DNA of 21,722 bases, taken from positions 1-21,722 of the forward strand of contig CAZCFZ010000064.1 of assembly GCA_964498065.1 (NCBI GenBank). Reading direction: 5' to 3'. This document shows positions 13,998 through 21,722 of the stretch, in pieces. Position 1 is the stretch's first letter, and each line of letters opens with the position of its first letter. The notes beneath the pieces are model-generated. The model was given only the letters and a program-made list of their open reading frames with translations. It was not told where the DNA came from and made no database searches. The stretch is from FEN-1297 sp964498065 (GTDB lineage Bacteria; Bacteroidota; Ignavibacteria; Ignavibacteriales; Ignavibacteriaceae). The position numbers and the translations under genes are program-made.

Positions 13998-14644
13998 TAC
14001 ATTGTGCCCAAATTTACAGTAAGAAAAAATCCGCCTAAATTTTTTTCACTTCTTCCTTGAAGAATTTCAATGCCTTGGTTGAAAAGATGGATAATATAAT
14101 ATCGTAAATTGATGCCGATTAGGTTTGATTTATCTATTCCGAAGTTTGCTCCAAAGCCGACATAACCGCCTAATGCGTAATTTGCATGTGCATATTTAAA
14201 AGAGCTAAAATATTCTATGTTCTGACCATAGGGCGTTGTCATAACAATAGAAGGTCCTACGCCTAAATTAATGTATGGTCTGAGATTATCAGTAAGCACG
14301 TCTTCAAACAACCTGTACTGAAGACCGAAATTCAAAGGAATTAAAAATGCTCTATTTATCTTACCGGCGGTAAAAGTGTTCCCAAAGTAGTCGACGTATG
14401 TAAATTCTCTGGGATCCGTAGCTTCCGAAACTGATATATCCGAAAAAGCAGTTACCGTTTCGGAAAGCTGGCGCCTATAGAATCCTCCCAATCCGAATCC
14501 GCCTTCACTGAACATTATATCTACACCCAAAGCATTATTAGGAAATTTCTCTGGTGGCTTGGGAGGAGCTAATTTACCGATTCCCTGCGCATTTACATTT
14601 AAAAAACTAATTAGTAATATTGTTGTTAAAAGTAAATATTTCAT
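13994..14644 (-). CDS. Outer-membrane beta-barrel protein
   Basis: A signal peptide (MKYLLLTTILLISFLNVNA) is followed by a mature chain of about 197 residues with alternating polar and hydrophobic strands rich in Gly, Tyr and Phe, for example GGFGLGGFYRRQLSETVTAF and RPYINLGVGPSIVM. It ends GGFFLTVNLGTMY, like the closing strand of a small barrel. This pattern suggests an 8- to 10-stranded porin-like fold in the outer membrane. No specific function is apparent. I chose the ATG at 14644. A TTG at 14656 would add four residues (MKKL), but the ATG alone gives a normal signal peptide. Its stop overlaps the TTG start of the DUF2461 gene, so the two form an operon. Confidence 0.8.
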   Translation of the reverse strand: MKYLLLTTILLISFLNVNAQGIGKLAPPKPPEKFPNNALGVDIMFSEGGFGLGGFYRRQLSETVTAFSDISVSEATDPREFTYVDYFGNTFTAGKINRAFLIPLNFGLQYRLFEDVLTDNLRPYINLGVGPSIVMTTPYGQNIEYFSSFKYAHANYALGGYVGFGANFGIDKSNLIGINLRYYIIHLFNQGIEILQGRSEKNLGGFFLTVNLGTMY

Positions 14645-14676
14645 CAACTTTTTCAATATATAAATTAACTTATATT

Positions 14677-14705
14677 AAGATAATTCCAAGATAATAAATT
14701 ATCAA
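14677..14705 (-). promoter_or_regulatory. Sigma70-type promoter of the barrel/DUF2461 operon
   Basis: On the minus strand TTGATA (14705-14700) and TATCTT (14682-14677) are separated by 17 nt. Transcription would start near 14670, giving a leader of about 25 nt to the ATG at 14644. The same 68-nt spacer must also hold the promoter of the divergent methyltransferase gene, which I could not place. Confidence 0.5.
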
Positions 14706-14712
14706 GTGATTT

Positions 14713-15321
14713 ATGTTCTCTATATTAGATACACCGACTTACTGGGATGAATTGTATATTAACAAAACAACAGGATGGGATTTAAAGAAGCCCAACCCTG
14801 TCTGGGTAGATATAATAAATAAGCAGGAATTCATACAGCCTTGTAAATTGCTGATTACGGGTTGCGGCTACGGATATGATGCCGTGTTTGCTGCAAAATC
14901 CGGTTTTGATGTTACGGCAGTTGATTTTTCCAAATATGCAATTTCCCGTGCAAAAGAATTAGCTGAAAATGAAATGGTTGAAGTTAAATTTTCAGCGGAT
15001 AATATATTTAATTTAGGTGAAGATTTTTTTGAAAAATTCGATGTTGTATATGAGTATACTACCTACTGTGCAATCAATCCTGAAAGACGAAAAGAATATA
15101 TAACAAAAATTTGTTCTTTCCTTAAACCCGGAGGAAGATTGATTGCTATTTTGTTTCCGGTTGACGGCAGGGAAGGTGGTCCGCCTTTTAATATTGATAT
15201 TAATGCTTTTTATAAACATGCAAAAAATCATGTTAAGTTAGAATTTTTTTCCAGGCGAATTAATTCCGTTAAGCCTCGAAAAGGTAAAGAAGTTTTACAC
15301 ATATACAAAAAAGCTCTATAA
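14713..15321 (+). CDS. SAM-dependent methyltransferase, TPMT (thiopurine S-methyltransferase) family
   Basis: A 202-aa cytoplasmic enzyme. The N-terminus YWDELYINKTTGWDLKKPNP (10-29) is the TPMT-family entry motif. The SAM-binding loop is TGCGYGYDA at 49-57 with the acidic ribose-binding Asp71 in AVDFS. Further family marks are YEYTTYCAINPERR at 113-126 and FPVDGREGGPPF at 148-159. Bacterial members methylate small sulfur, selenium or tellurium compounds or other nucleophiles, and the substrate is unknown here. It diverges from the barrel gene and is followed by the CYTH gene after a 95-nt spacer. No strong Shine-Dalgarno site is seen. Confidence 0.88.
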   Translation: MFSILDTPTYWDELYINKTTGWDLKKPNPVWVDIINKQEFIQPCKLLITGCGYGYDAVFAAKSGFDVTAVDFSKYAISRAKELAENEMVEVKFSADNIFNLGEDFFEKFDVVYEYTTYCAINPERRKEYITKICSFLKPGGRLIAILFPVDGREGGPPFNIDINAFYKHAKNHVKLEFFSRRINSVKPRKGKEVLHIYKKAL

Positions 15322-15416
15322 CAAAAAATCTAAAAAAAGTTCGGAAAAAATTAAATCCTTCAGTACTTTATAAAGAACCGGAAATCATAATTAAACTACC
15401 GAAAATGAGGACCCAA

Positions 15417-15923
15417 ATGCCCGTTAATTTAGAATTAAAAGTAAAAATAGACTCGCATAATGATGTAAAAAGAATTTTAAAAAACATTAAAGCTGAATTT
15501 ATAAAGACACTAGATCAAAAAGATATTTATTACAAAACAGGAAACGGATTGCTGAAATTAAGAATTGAAAACGGCAAACAAAGCATAATTAAATATCTGA
15601 GAAATGAAAAAGAGAAAGACAGGTTTTCTAATTATGAAGTACTGCATTTTTCATCCGGCGATCCTGAAAAATTTTTTAAGGATCTTTTCTTAATTGAAAC
15701 AGTTGTAGAAAAGAAAAGAAATTTATTTATGTATGACAACACGAGAGTGCATCTGGATGATGTAAAAGGACTTGGAACATTCCTTGAGCTGGAAACGCTT
15801 GTAATTAATGGGAAGGTAGATGCTAAAAAAAGATTTAAAACAATTGTCGGACTTTTAAAGCTTAGCAAATACAATGAGATTAGAAAGTCATACAGAGACT
15901 TGATGATGGGAAAGAATAAATAG
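15417..15923 (+). CDS. CYTH-domain protein (class IV adenylate cyclase/thiamine-triphosphatase-like)
   Basis: CYTH enzymes form a tunnel that binds triphosphates with metal ions. Known members make cAMP or hydrolyse thiamine triphosphate or inorganic triphosphate. This 168-aa protein opens with NLELKVKI, the N-x-E-x-K form of the family's E-x-E-x-K motif as in CyaB-like proteins. It continues with LLKLRIENGKQSIIKYLR and closes with LGTFLELETLV, the acidic metal-binding strand. I prefer the ATG at 15417, because GAGGA lies 5 nt upstream and the conserved strand begins right after it. An in-frame ATG at 15405 would add MRTQ. The AddB-like gene starts two bases after its stop. The reaction cannot be assigned. 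Confidence 0.83.
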   Translation: MPVNLELKVKIDSHNDVKRILKNIKAEFIKTLDQKDIYYKTGNGLLKLRIENGKQSIIKYLRNEKEKDRFSNYEVLHFSSGDPEKFFKDLFLIETVVEKKRNLFMYDNTRVHLDDVKGLGTFLELETLVINGKVDAKKRFKTIVGLLKLSKYNEIRKSYRDLMMGKNK

Positions 15924-15925
15924 AA

Positions 15926-18900
15926 ATGATTTTAACTAAATGCAATACCAAATCAATTAATTTGGATTTCCTAATTGATGAGAAGATAAGATCCGGCATG
16001 CTGAATGAATTTTTGCTGGTAGTTCCGACAAATAGAAAAATCAGATCGCTTAAAAAAGAAATTATTTCTCTTACCGCAAAACAAGCGTCATCGAAAATAA
16101 ACCTGGAAACAATAGGGACACTTGCATCCAATCTTTTATTTCAAAATAACTCAAAGCCTAACAAAGTACTTAGCGAAGCAGCTTCTTCGATTCTATTGAA
16201 ACAAAGTTTTCAGGAAACCGGACTTAAATATTTTTCCATGTATAGAAGCGAAATTCCCCACGGAACGCTGGAAAGAATAAGAAATGTAATTTCCGAATAT
16301 AAAAAGCAGGGAATATCTCCGTTTGATGTGAAAACGGAGGCAGAATCGTTAACCGGATCGGAAAAAGCTAAAGCAGAAGATATTGCATCCATATATGAAA
16401 TTTATTTGGGGAAATGTAAAAAATTAAATGTAATGGAGATCGGGGATATTTATAATGAACTTATTCAAGGAAATAAATCCGTTCTTGAAAAAAGCTTTAT
16501 TGAACTTTATCCGGATGTAAAATTAATTGTAATAAACGGTTTTGATGAATTTACTTTACCGGAAATAGAGATTATCAATTCCATTGCAGATATAAATAAC
16601 GTCAGTTTATATATTTCGTTTGATTATTATGCTTATAATCCTCTGATATTTTCCCACCTTGACAAATGTTATGACAGACTCGTTAAAAAAGGATTTAATC
16701 CGATAAAAGATCTCTCGCCTGCTGTTCAAAAGAAATTTCAAGCGGAGGTAAGGGAAAAGTTATTTAGTCGGAAGGCAAGCGATAAAATAAATTTATTTGA
16801 AAATACTATTATAAAAATAACCGCATCAAGCAGGGAAAAAGAGATTGAATTAATCGCAAAGGAAGTAAAAGAATTAATAGCAGGTAAAAATGTTGAACCG
16901 CAAAAAATTTGCGTCGCATTTAATTTGATTAAAAAATATTCTCCTATAATTAGAGACATATTTAATGTATACGGTTTGCCTTTCAATTTAACCGACCGTA
17001 TTCAATTGAACCTATCATCACCTGTAATTTCAATAATCAATTTTCTGGAAATAGTTGAAAACGATTATTATTATAAAAATATATTTAGAGCTTTAAGCGG
17101 GGGATCCTTAAAAATACCGGAAATCGATACTTCCAACCTTTTAAACACTTCCGTAAGTTTGAAAATAATTTCCGGATTCGACAATTGGATAAATTCCATT
17201 CACGACGCAATAAATAGAATTTCGGATTCCGAAGATGATGAGAATAATTTTTCAAAATCGGATAAATTTTTATTTGAAAGAGCGGCCGCGAATATAAAAA
17301 AACTTCATAATACTCTTTTGCCTTTTTCAAAGCCGTTGACATTTAAAGAGTTTACTTCAAACCTGACAAACTTAATATATTCTTTGAAGCTGCCTAACAA
17401 TATTATTAACAATACAGGAGACTCAACTGAAGAGAATATTAAAGCCGTCACTACATTTTTAGAATTAATTGATGAAATATTTGAATTATTCGAACTTGAG
17501 TACGGGAATAATAAAAAATTTTCTCTTTCGTTTTTCTTAAATAATATCAAAACCGCCGTTGCATCTTCGAGGTTTAATATCAAGGAAAAGCCCGGTTACG
17601 GTGTACAAATTACAACATTGAATGAAATTAGAGGTCTTAAGTTCGATTATCTGTTTATTTCAGGTCTTTGTGACGGCGACTTGCCTACTAAATATACGCC
17701 TGAGATATTTTATTCGGGATCTTATGCAAGAAGCGAACGGATCCATCAAACAGAAGAAAGATATCAGTTTTATCAATCGTTGTGTTCATGGGAAAAGCAG
17801 CTTTACCTGACTTACCCGTTTCAGGAAGAGAATAAAGAATTGGTTGAATCAAATTTCCTGGATGAATTTTCAAATCTATTTTCCTTCAAGACCAAAACGG
17901 AGAAAGATTATTCAAATATGATTTCCTCAAAAGAAGAGCTGCTAATTGAGCTCGGGAAAAACAAAGGAAAAGAAATTACCGGTGACTTGGATTTGCTCGA
18001 ATATGGAATTGACATGGGAGAAATAAAAAAATCTATTGATATTAGTCAGTTTAGACAAAACAATCCCTTTGAGGAATCGGAATATACCGGATTCATCAAA
18101 GATCATCTTACCGAAGAAGGAAAAGAAGAATTGGATGGTTTCGAAATGAAAGAGTTCTCCATTTCGCAGCTTGAAACATATGCCAAATGTCCTTACAAAT
18201 ATTTTGCAGAAAGGGTGTTGAATTTAAAACCTGCTAAAGAGCCTACCGAGGATATTGAAGCCCTTGAAATGGGAAGTCTGCTTCACAAAATTTTGTATAA
18301 ATTTTACAAAAGTATAAATCAAGAAAAAATAATTTTAAATAAAGCAGATGAAAGTAATTTTAAATACGCGGAAAGTTTATTGTTTAAGACAGCAGAAGAA
18401 GTTATCGAAGAAGCCCATTTCAATTCTCCGTTAACATTTTATGAAAAAGAAAAAATTCTGGGGATAAACGGCGACAGACAAAATTCCATTTTATATAAAT
18501 TTTTAATTAATGAGAAAGAAAACGACGGGGATTTTGTCCCTTCTTTCTTTGAACTTGGTTTTGGAAATATAAATATTAATAAGAAAGAGTTATTAAATGT
18601 TCAAAAAATTAAAGTCGATAATATAAGCGTAAGAGGAAAGATTGATCGAATTGACTTGGATGAACAAAATAGACGGTATAAAGTTATCGATTATAAATTA
18701 AGCGGTAAAAAGCCTTCGTTAATCGATTTAAGTGAAGGTCTTTCACTTCAATTACCTCTTTATATGTATGCTGCTAAGGAAATGATTAAAGCCCAGCTTA
18801 ACAAAGATCTTGAACCGGAAGGGGCAGAGATATATTCTTTAAAATTTGACGACAAGGATTTTGGTAAAAAGTTAATCGGTTTATTTAATCAAAGATCAAA

Positions 18901-19087
18901 ATTGGATGATAAAAAGCTGATGGAAAGCAACATTGAATTAATTAATATTTGCCGCGAGACCGTAAAAAAATATGTAAGTGAAATTGCCTCAGGGAAGTTT
19001 AACCTTTCAACTTTAAATGATAGAGAAAATAAAGTTTGCCGGTTTTGCAACTTCCGTCCGGTTTGCAGAATACAAGAAATTAACTAA
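15926..19087 (+). CDS. AddB-like PD-(D/E)XK nuclease with Fe-S cluster and inactivated helicase region
   Basis: AddB is the partner of AddA in the helicase-nuclease that resects double-strand breaks, like RecBCD. The C-terminal nuclease is complete: GSLLHK with His787, KIDRID with Asp907, VIDYK with Asp922 and Lys924, and the Gln942-x3-Tyr946 pair. Four cysteines, Cys755 in AKCPYKYF and Cys1038, Cys1041 and Cys1047 in CRFCNFRPVC, match the AddB Fe-S cluster that pins the nuclease together. The first 740 residues have the weak UvrD-like fold (VVPTNRKIRSL; INGFDEFTLPE; TTLNEIRGLKFDYLFISGL), but the Walker A GKT/S motif is absent. ATP hydrolysis by this subunit is therefore unlikely. At 1053 aa the length fits. 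No addA gene is in the window. The gene starts two bases after the CYTH stop. Confidence 0.86.
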   Translation: MILTKCNTKSINLDFLIDEKIRSGMLNEFLLVVPTNRKIRSLKKEIISLTAKQASSKINLETIGTLASNLLFQNNSKPNKVLSEAASSILLKQSFQETGLKYFSMYRSEIPHGTLERIRNVISEYKKQGISPFDVKTEAESLTGSEKAKAEDIASIYEIYLGKCKKLNVMEIGDIYNELIQGNKSVLEKSFIELYPDVKLIVINGFDEFTLPEIEIINSIADINNVSLYISFDYYAYNPLIFSHLDKCYDRLVKKGFNPIKDLSPAVQKKFQAEVREKLFSRKASDKINLFENTIIKITASSREKEIELIAKEVKELIAGKNVEPQKICVAFNLIKKYSPIIRDIFNVYGLPFNLTDRIQLNLSSPVISIINFLEIVENDYYYKNIFRALSGGSLKIPEIDTSNLLNTSVSLKIISGFDNWINSIHDAINRISDSEDDENNFSKSDKFLFERAAANIKKLHNTLLPFSKPLTFKEFTSNLTNLIYSLKLPNNIINNTGDSTEENIKAVTTFLELIDEIFELFELEYGNNKKFSLSFFLNNIKTAVASSRFNIKEKPGYGVQITTLNEIRGLKFDYLFISGLCDGDLPTKYTPEIFYSGSYARSERIHQTEERYQFYQSLCSWEKQLYLTYPFQEENKELVESNFLDEFSNLFSFKTKTEKDYSNMISSKEELLIELGKNKGKEITGDLDLLEYGIDMGEIKKSIDISQFRQNNPFEESEYTGFIKDHLTEEGKEELDGFEMKEFSISQLETYAKCPYKYFAERVLNLKPAKEPTEDIEALEMGSLLHKILYKFYKSINQEKIILNKADESNFKYAESLLFKTAEEVIEEAHFNSPLTFYEKEKILGINGDRQNSILYKFLINEKENDGDFVPSFFELGFGNININKKELLNVQKIKVDNISVRGKIDRIDLDEQNRRYKVIDYKLSGKKPSLIDLSEGLSLQLPLYMYAAKEMIKAQLNKDLEPEGAEIYSLKFDDKDFGKKLIGLFNQRSKLDDKKLMESNIELINICRETVKKYVSEIASGKFNLSTLNDRENKVCRFCNFRPVCRIQEIN

Positions 19088-19160
19088 AATGTCATTTCAA
19101 ATCCTTACCGCATTATCCAAAAATTTAAAAAAACTTTAATCCATTAAATATTTGTGTTTT

Positions 19161-19192
19161 ATATCTATGTATTTTTATTAACGCATAGATAT
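19161..19192. repeat. Inverted repeat ATATCTATG...CATAGATAT
   Basis: A perfect 9-bp dyad with a 14-nt loop lies between the AddB-like gene and the M1 peptidase gene. No clear T tract follows, so it could be a weak terminator of the upstream operon or an operator for the peptidase gene. Confidence 0.4.
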
Positions 19193-19205
19193 GTTTATCA
19201 ATATT

Positions 19206-19244
19206 AAATAAATTATTTTCCAAATAAATTATTTTCCAAATAAA
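19206..19244. repeat. 16-bp tandem repeat, about 2.5 copies
   Basis: AAATAAATTATTTTCC occurs at 19206-19221 and identically at 19222-19237, and a third copy starts at 19238 and breaks off after about seven bases. It ends 18 nt before the start of the M1 peptidase gene, inside its promoter or leader region. Change in copy number would alter promoter spacing or the leader. Confidence 0.75.
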
Positions 19245-19261
19245 TAATTTTTATTTTAATA

Positions 19262-21256
19262 TTGAAAACAAATAAACTTATCTTATTTTTATTGCCCGGG
19301 ATAATGATAACTTTCTCGCCCTTTATATTCGGCCAGTCAGGCAAGAAATTATTATTAAACTCCGAAAAAAAACAATATCTTAACGATAAAAGGTTAAGTA
19401 AAGTTGAGTATCCCGGCGATTCGACAATTGATGTTACATATTATAAGTTGAATTTAAATATCACCTACTCGCCTAATTATTTAAAAGGAGCGGTAACCGT
19501 AAACGCTTTGAGCAAATCCCAATCGTTAAAAACTTTTTTTCTCGATTTGCAAAATGTGTTAAAAGTTGATTCAATAACCTGCAAAAACAAACGGCTTCTA
19601 TTTAATCACACGAATGCGAAGTTATATATTACGTTGGATACGACATACAATACCGGTCAATCATTTTCAGTAATAGTTTATTATGAAGGTGTGCCGGGAT
19701 CGAGCGGCTTCGGCAGCTTTGAATTCGGCAGCCATAACGGCGAACCGGCAATATGGTCTTTAAGCGAGCCTTACGGTGCAAGCGACTGGTGGCCGTGTAA
19801 AGATACACCGGCAGATAAAGCCGACTCTTCCGATGTTTGGATTACATGTCCGAGTAACTTAAAGGCTGCATCAAACGGTTTGTTAACGAATGTAATTCAA
19901 AACAATGATAGTACAACCACATACAAGTGGAAGAATCAATATCCTATAGCACAGTATTTAATTTCCGTAGCAATTTCAAACTATACTGTTTACACAACAT
20001 ATTATCATTATTCAGTATCAGACTCCATGCCGATAGTGAATTATATTTATCCCGAAGATTTCGCTTCCGTTAAATCCGATCTGGACAAAACTGCAAACAT
20101 GATAAAAATATTTTCGGAGAGATACGGGCAATATCCGTTTATAAAAGAAAAATACGGACAAGCCCAATTCGGCTGGAGCGGAGGAATGGAACATCAGACC
20201 ATGACCTCGCTGGGTGCTTTCGGCGAAGACATTCAGGCCCATGAGCTTGCTCATCAATGGTTCGGAGATATGATTACATGCAAAGACTGGCAGGATATCT
20301 GGCTGAATGAAGGTTTTGCAACTTATTCCGAAGCAATTTATTTCCAGGCTACACAAGGTGAAAATTACTACAACTCAATGATTCAGCAGGATATGGATGC
20401 AGCTAAACAGGCAGTTGGTTCTGTTTATGTCCAGGATATTTCATCCGTAAATAATATTTTCGATTATAATCGAACTTATGCAAAGGGTGCGGTTGTTTTA
20501 TACATGTTAAGAGGAATTGTAGGGGATTCTACATTTTTTAAAATCCTTAAAACTTATGCTGCCGATCCGAAATTAAAATACGGTGTAGCCACTACAAGGG
20601 ATTTCGAAGCAGATGCGGAAAAAGTTTACGGATCAAGCCTAAAATATTTTTTTGATGAGTGGATTTACGGAGAAAATTATCCCAAGTATAATGCTAAATG
20701 GAACTTTAAGGATATTGGAAATGACCTATATAGAATTACATTGGATATAAACCAAGCGAAAAATATTAATCCGGTATATTTTACAATGCCGATTAAAATT
20801 GAAGTTTCCACAGCATTAAACGATACCATCGTTACTGTTTTCAATAATTCTCTTTATCAGCAATTTTCCTGGGATGTAATTGGAAGGCCGAACTATTTAA
20901 CGTTCGATCCGAATCATCAAATATTAAGGGAAATTTCAATTATCGATTCTATAGATATAACAAAACCGCAGTCTTTCCAGCTTGAACAAAATTACCCTAA
21001 TCCGTTTAATCCGGATACAAAAATTACTTATATGATACCCGTTCAAACACGCGGGTACGTTCCAGTTAAATTAGTAGTTTACGATATATTAGGAAGAGAA
21101 GTTGCAGTACTTGTAGATACTAAACAGTCATCGGGAACATATCAAGTTACATTCCCAAATGCATATCTATCGGGTAAACTAAGCAGCGGTGTTTATTTTT
21201 ATACATTAACTGCAGGAAGTTTTAAGGCTTCAAAAAAAATGATTCTTTTAAAATAA
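19262..21256 (+). CDS. Secreted M1-family aminopeptidase with T9SS C-terminal sorting domain
   Basis: A zinc aminopeptidase that removes N-terminal residues from peptides outside the cell. A signal peptide covers residues 1 to about 25 (KLILFLLPGIMITFSPFIFG). The catalytic core has GGMEH at 307-311 (the exopeptidase GxMEN motif in the GGMEH variant common in this phylum) and H327-E-L-A-H331, with the third zinc ligand Glu350 in NEGFA exactly 18 residues on. The last 90 residues (FQLEQNYPNPFNPDTKI ... GVYFYTLTAGSF) are a type A T9SS sorting domain, normally removed on export, which directs the enzyme to the cell surface or medium. The start is TTG at 19262. Later ATGs would cut into the signal peptide. 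No Shine-Dalgarno site is present, and a tandem repeat lies directly upstream. Confidence 0.93.
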   Translation: MKTNKLILFLLPGIMITFSPFIFGQSGKKLLLNSEKKQYLNDKRLSKVEYPGDSTIDVTYYKLNLNITYSPNYLKGAVTVNALSKSQSLKTFFLDLQNVLKVDSITCKNKRLLFNHTNAKLYITLDTTYNTGQSFSVIVYYEGVPGSSGFGSFEFGSHNGEPAIWSLSEPYGASDWWPCKDTPADKADSSDVWITCPSNLKAASNGLLTNVIQNNDSTTTYKWKNQYPIAQYLISVAISNYTVYTTYYHYSVSDSMPIVNYIYPEDFASVKSDLDKTANMIKIFSERYGQYPFIKEKYGQAQFGWSGGMEHQTMTSLGAFGEDIQAHELAHQWFGDMITCKDWQDIWLNEGFATYSEAIYFQATQGENYYNSMIQQDMDAAKQAVGSVYVQDISSVNNIFDYNRTYAKGAVVLYMLRGIVGDSTFFKILKTYAADPKLKYGVATTRDFEADAEKVYGSSLKYFFDEWIYGENYPKYNAKWNFKDIGNDLYRITLDINQAKNINPVYFTMPIKIEVSTALNDTIVTVFNNSLYQQFSWDVIGRPNYLTFDPNHQILREISIIDSIDITKPQSFQLEQNYPNPFNPDTKITYMIPVQTRGYVPVKLVVYDILGREVAVLVDTKQSSGTYQVTFPNAYLSGKLSSGVYFYTLTAGSFKASKKMILLK

Positions 21257-21624
21257 TGGCACTTCTTCTCTTTTAATCATTATATGTATCTTTTAATAAA
21301 AACTTAGCATTTAATAAATCTTTTAACTTGATGTATTATTTCCGAAATGAGGCTTTGTTAAAATTAAATCGTAATCTGATTTGCATAAGAAAAAAGCTGT
21401 TTTAAAGGAAATAAAATTAAGTTTTTATTTGCAATTCTACATTTCTATTTCATTTAACTATTGTTTATCTTTCGATAGCATAAGTCAATTACTTTGAAAG
21501 AAAATTCAGGAATATTAAAGTGTTTTAAAATTTTGGGACTATATAATATAAGCTTCAACGCGTTTCTTTTTTACTGATCATTAAAGAAAAATTAAGTATA
21601 AGTAAATTTATTAAGGTAGTCTTT
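21257..21624. other. AT-rich intergenic stretch without a recognisable gene
   Basis: I see no supported gene in these 368 bases. The longest plausible frame is 24 codons from an ATG at about 21329 without a ribosome binding site. A TATAAT hexamer at 21542-21547 could be the -10 box of the following gene, but no good -35 box stands 16-18 nt before it. No terminator-like hairpin was found directly after the peptidase stop. Confidence 0.5.
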
Positions 21625-21722
21625 ATGAACCAGATTCCTGAAAGAATATTATATGTAACAATTATTTCACTGTTTTTTTTCAAACTTGGCTGTGTAAATT
21701 TACCTTCCGATTTAGTTGTGCC
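21625..21722 (+). CDS. Start of a probable lipoprotein or secreted protein, cut by the window edge
   Basis: The frame opens with ATG at 21625 and stays open for 32 codons to the edge. The N-terminus MNQIPERILYVTIISLFFF is a signal-peptide-like stretch with one basic residue followed by a hydrophobic core, then KLGC. The Cys follows Leu-Gly, a loose lipobox, so a lipoprotein is possible. AAGG lies about 9 nt upstream. Nothing more can be said of the product without the rest of the gene. Confidence 0.55.
   Translation, partial: MNQIPERILYVTIISLFFFKLGCVNLPSDLVV

Noticed and set aside
17305..17583. 92-residue minus-strand open frame and neighbours within 16210-17873
   Set aside because: All lie inside the AddB-like gene, have no start signals and show no recognisable protein pattern.
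14713..19087. A cAMP-signalling or anti-phage operon made of methyltransferase, CYTH protein and nuclease
   Set aside because: The mix is suggestive, but the CYTH protein is most like general CyaB-type housekeeping proteins, the nuclease fits AddB, there is no effector or sensor gene and no mobile context. I see only an ordinary co-directional cluster.
19206..19244. Short CRISPR-like array
   Set aside because: The units are directly adjacent without spacers, too short and too AT-rich. It is a simple tandem repeat.

Overview
This AT-rich window reads as ordinary chromosome from a free-living Gram-negative bacterium of the Bacteroidota/Ignavibacteriota side of the tree, most likely an Ignavibacteria-type organism. 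The main clues are a secreted M1 peptidase ending in a type IX secretion (T9SS) sorting domain with the tail motif NYPNPFNP, a three-gene b-type (FrdCAB-like) succinate dehydrogenase, an outer-membrane beta-barrel protein, and short obg and rpsU genes of the kind seen in this group. The lineage is an inference from these motifs, not a measured placement. There is a 100-N assembly gap at 11424-11523.

Layout. Positions 1-282 hold no gene but carry a short direct repeat that may be an insertion-sequence remnant. Positions 283-3626 are the operon for succinate dehydrogenase/fumarate reductase (cytochrome b, flavoprotein, iron-sulfur protein), closed by a strong hairpin terminator. Positions 3850-6592 hold an unrecognised 579-aa acidic protein followed after one base by the ribosome-assembly GTPase Obg. 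Positions 6593-7340 are mostly non-coding and rich in hairpins. They contain one small minus-strand gene (75 aa) with the strongest Shine-Dalgarno site of the window, and then a sigma70-type promoter. That promoter drives tRNA-Met(CAU) and secG as one unit, and secG converges on a minus-strand PBP4-type D-Ala-D-Ala carboxypeptidase through a shared terminator. A LOG-family phosphoribohydrolase gene (9348-10214, plus) then converges on a minus-strand group: universal stress protein, zinc-ribbon protein and ribosomal protein bS21.

After the gap, the minus strand carries an outer-membrane beta-barrel gene, a DUF2461 gene overlapping it by four bases, and an M14 zinc carboxypeptidase. Two perfect palindromes lie just upstream of the M14 gene. 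Diverging from the barrel gene on the plus strand are a TPMT-type methyltransferase, a CYTH-domain protein and a 1053-aa AddB-like Fe-S nuclease whose Walker A motif is gone. The secreted M1 aminopeptidase follows. The start of a probable lipoprotein runs off the right edge.

No CRISPR array, prophage, toxin-antitoxin pair or obvious defence island is visible. I do not see a convincing new multi-gene system. The best leads are smaller: the 75-aa gene with its structured leader, the acidic protein coupled to obg, the twin palindromes upstream of the M14 gene, the lone AddB-like nuclease, and the rpsU start that pairs an extended Shine-Dalgarno site with a TTG codon.
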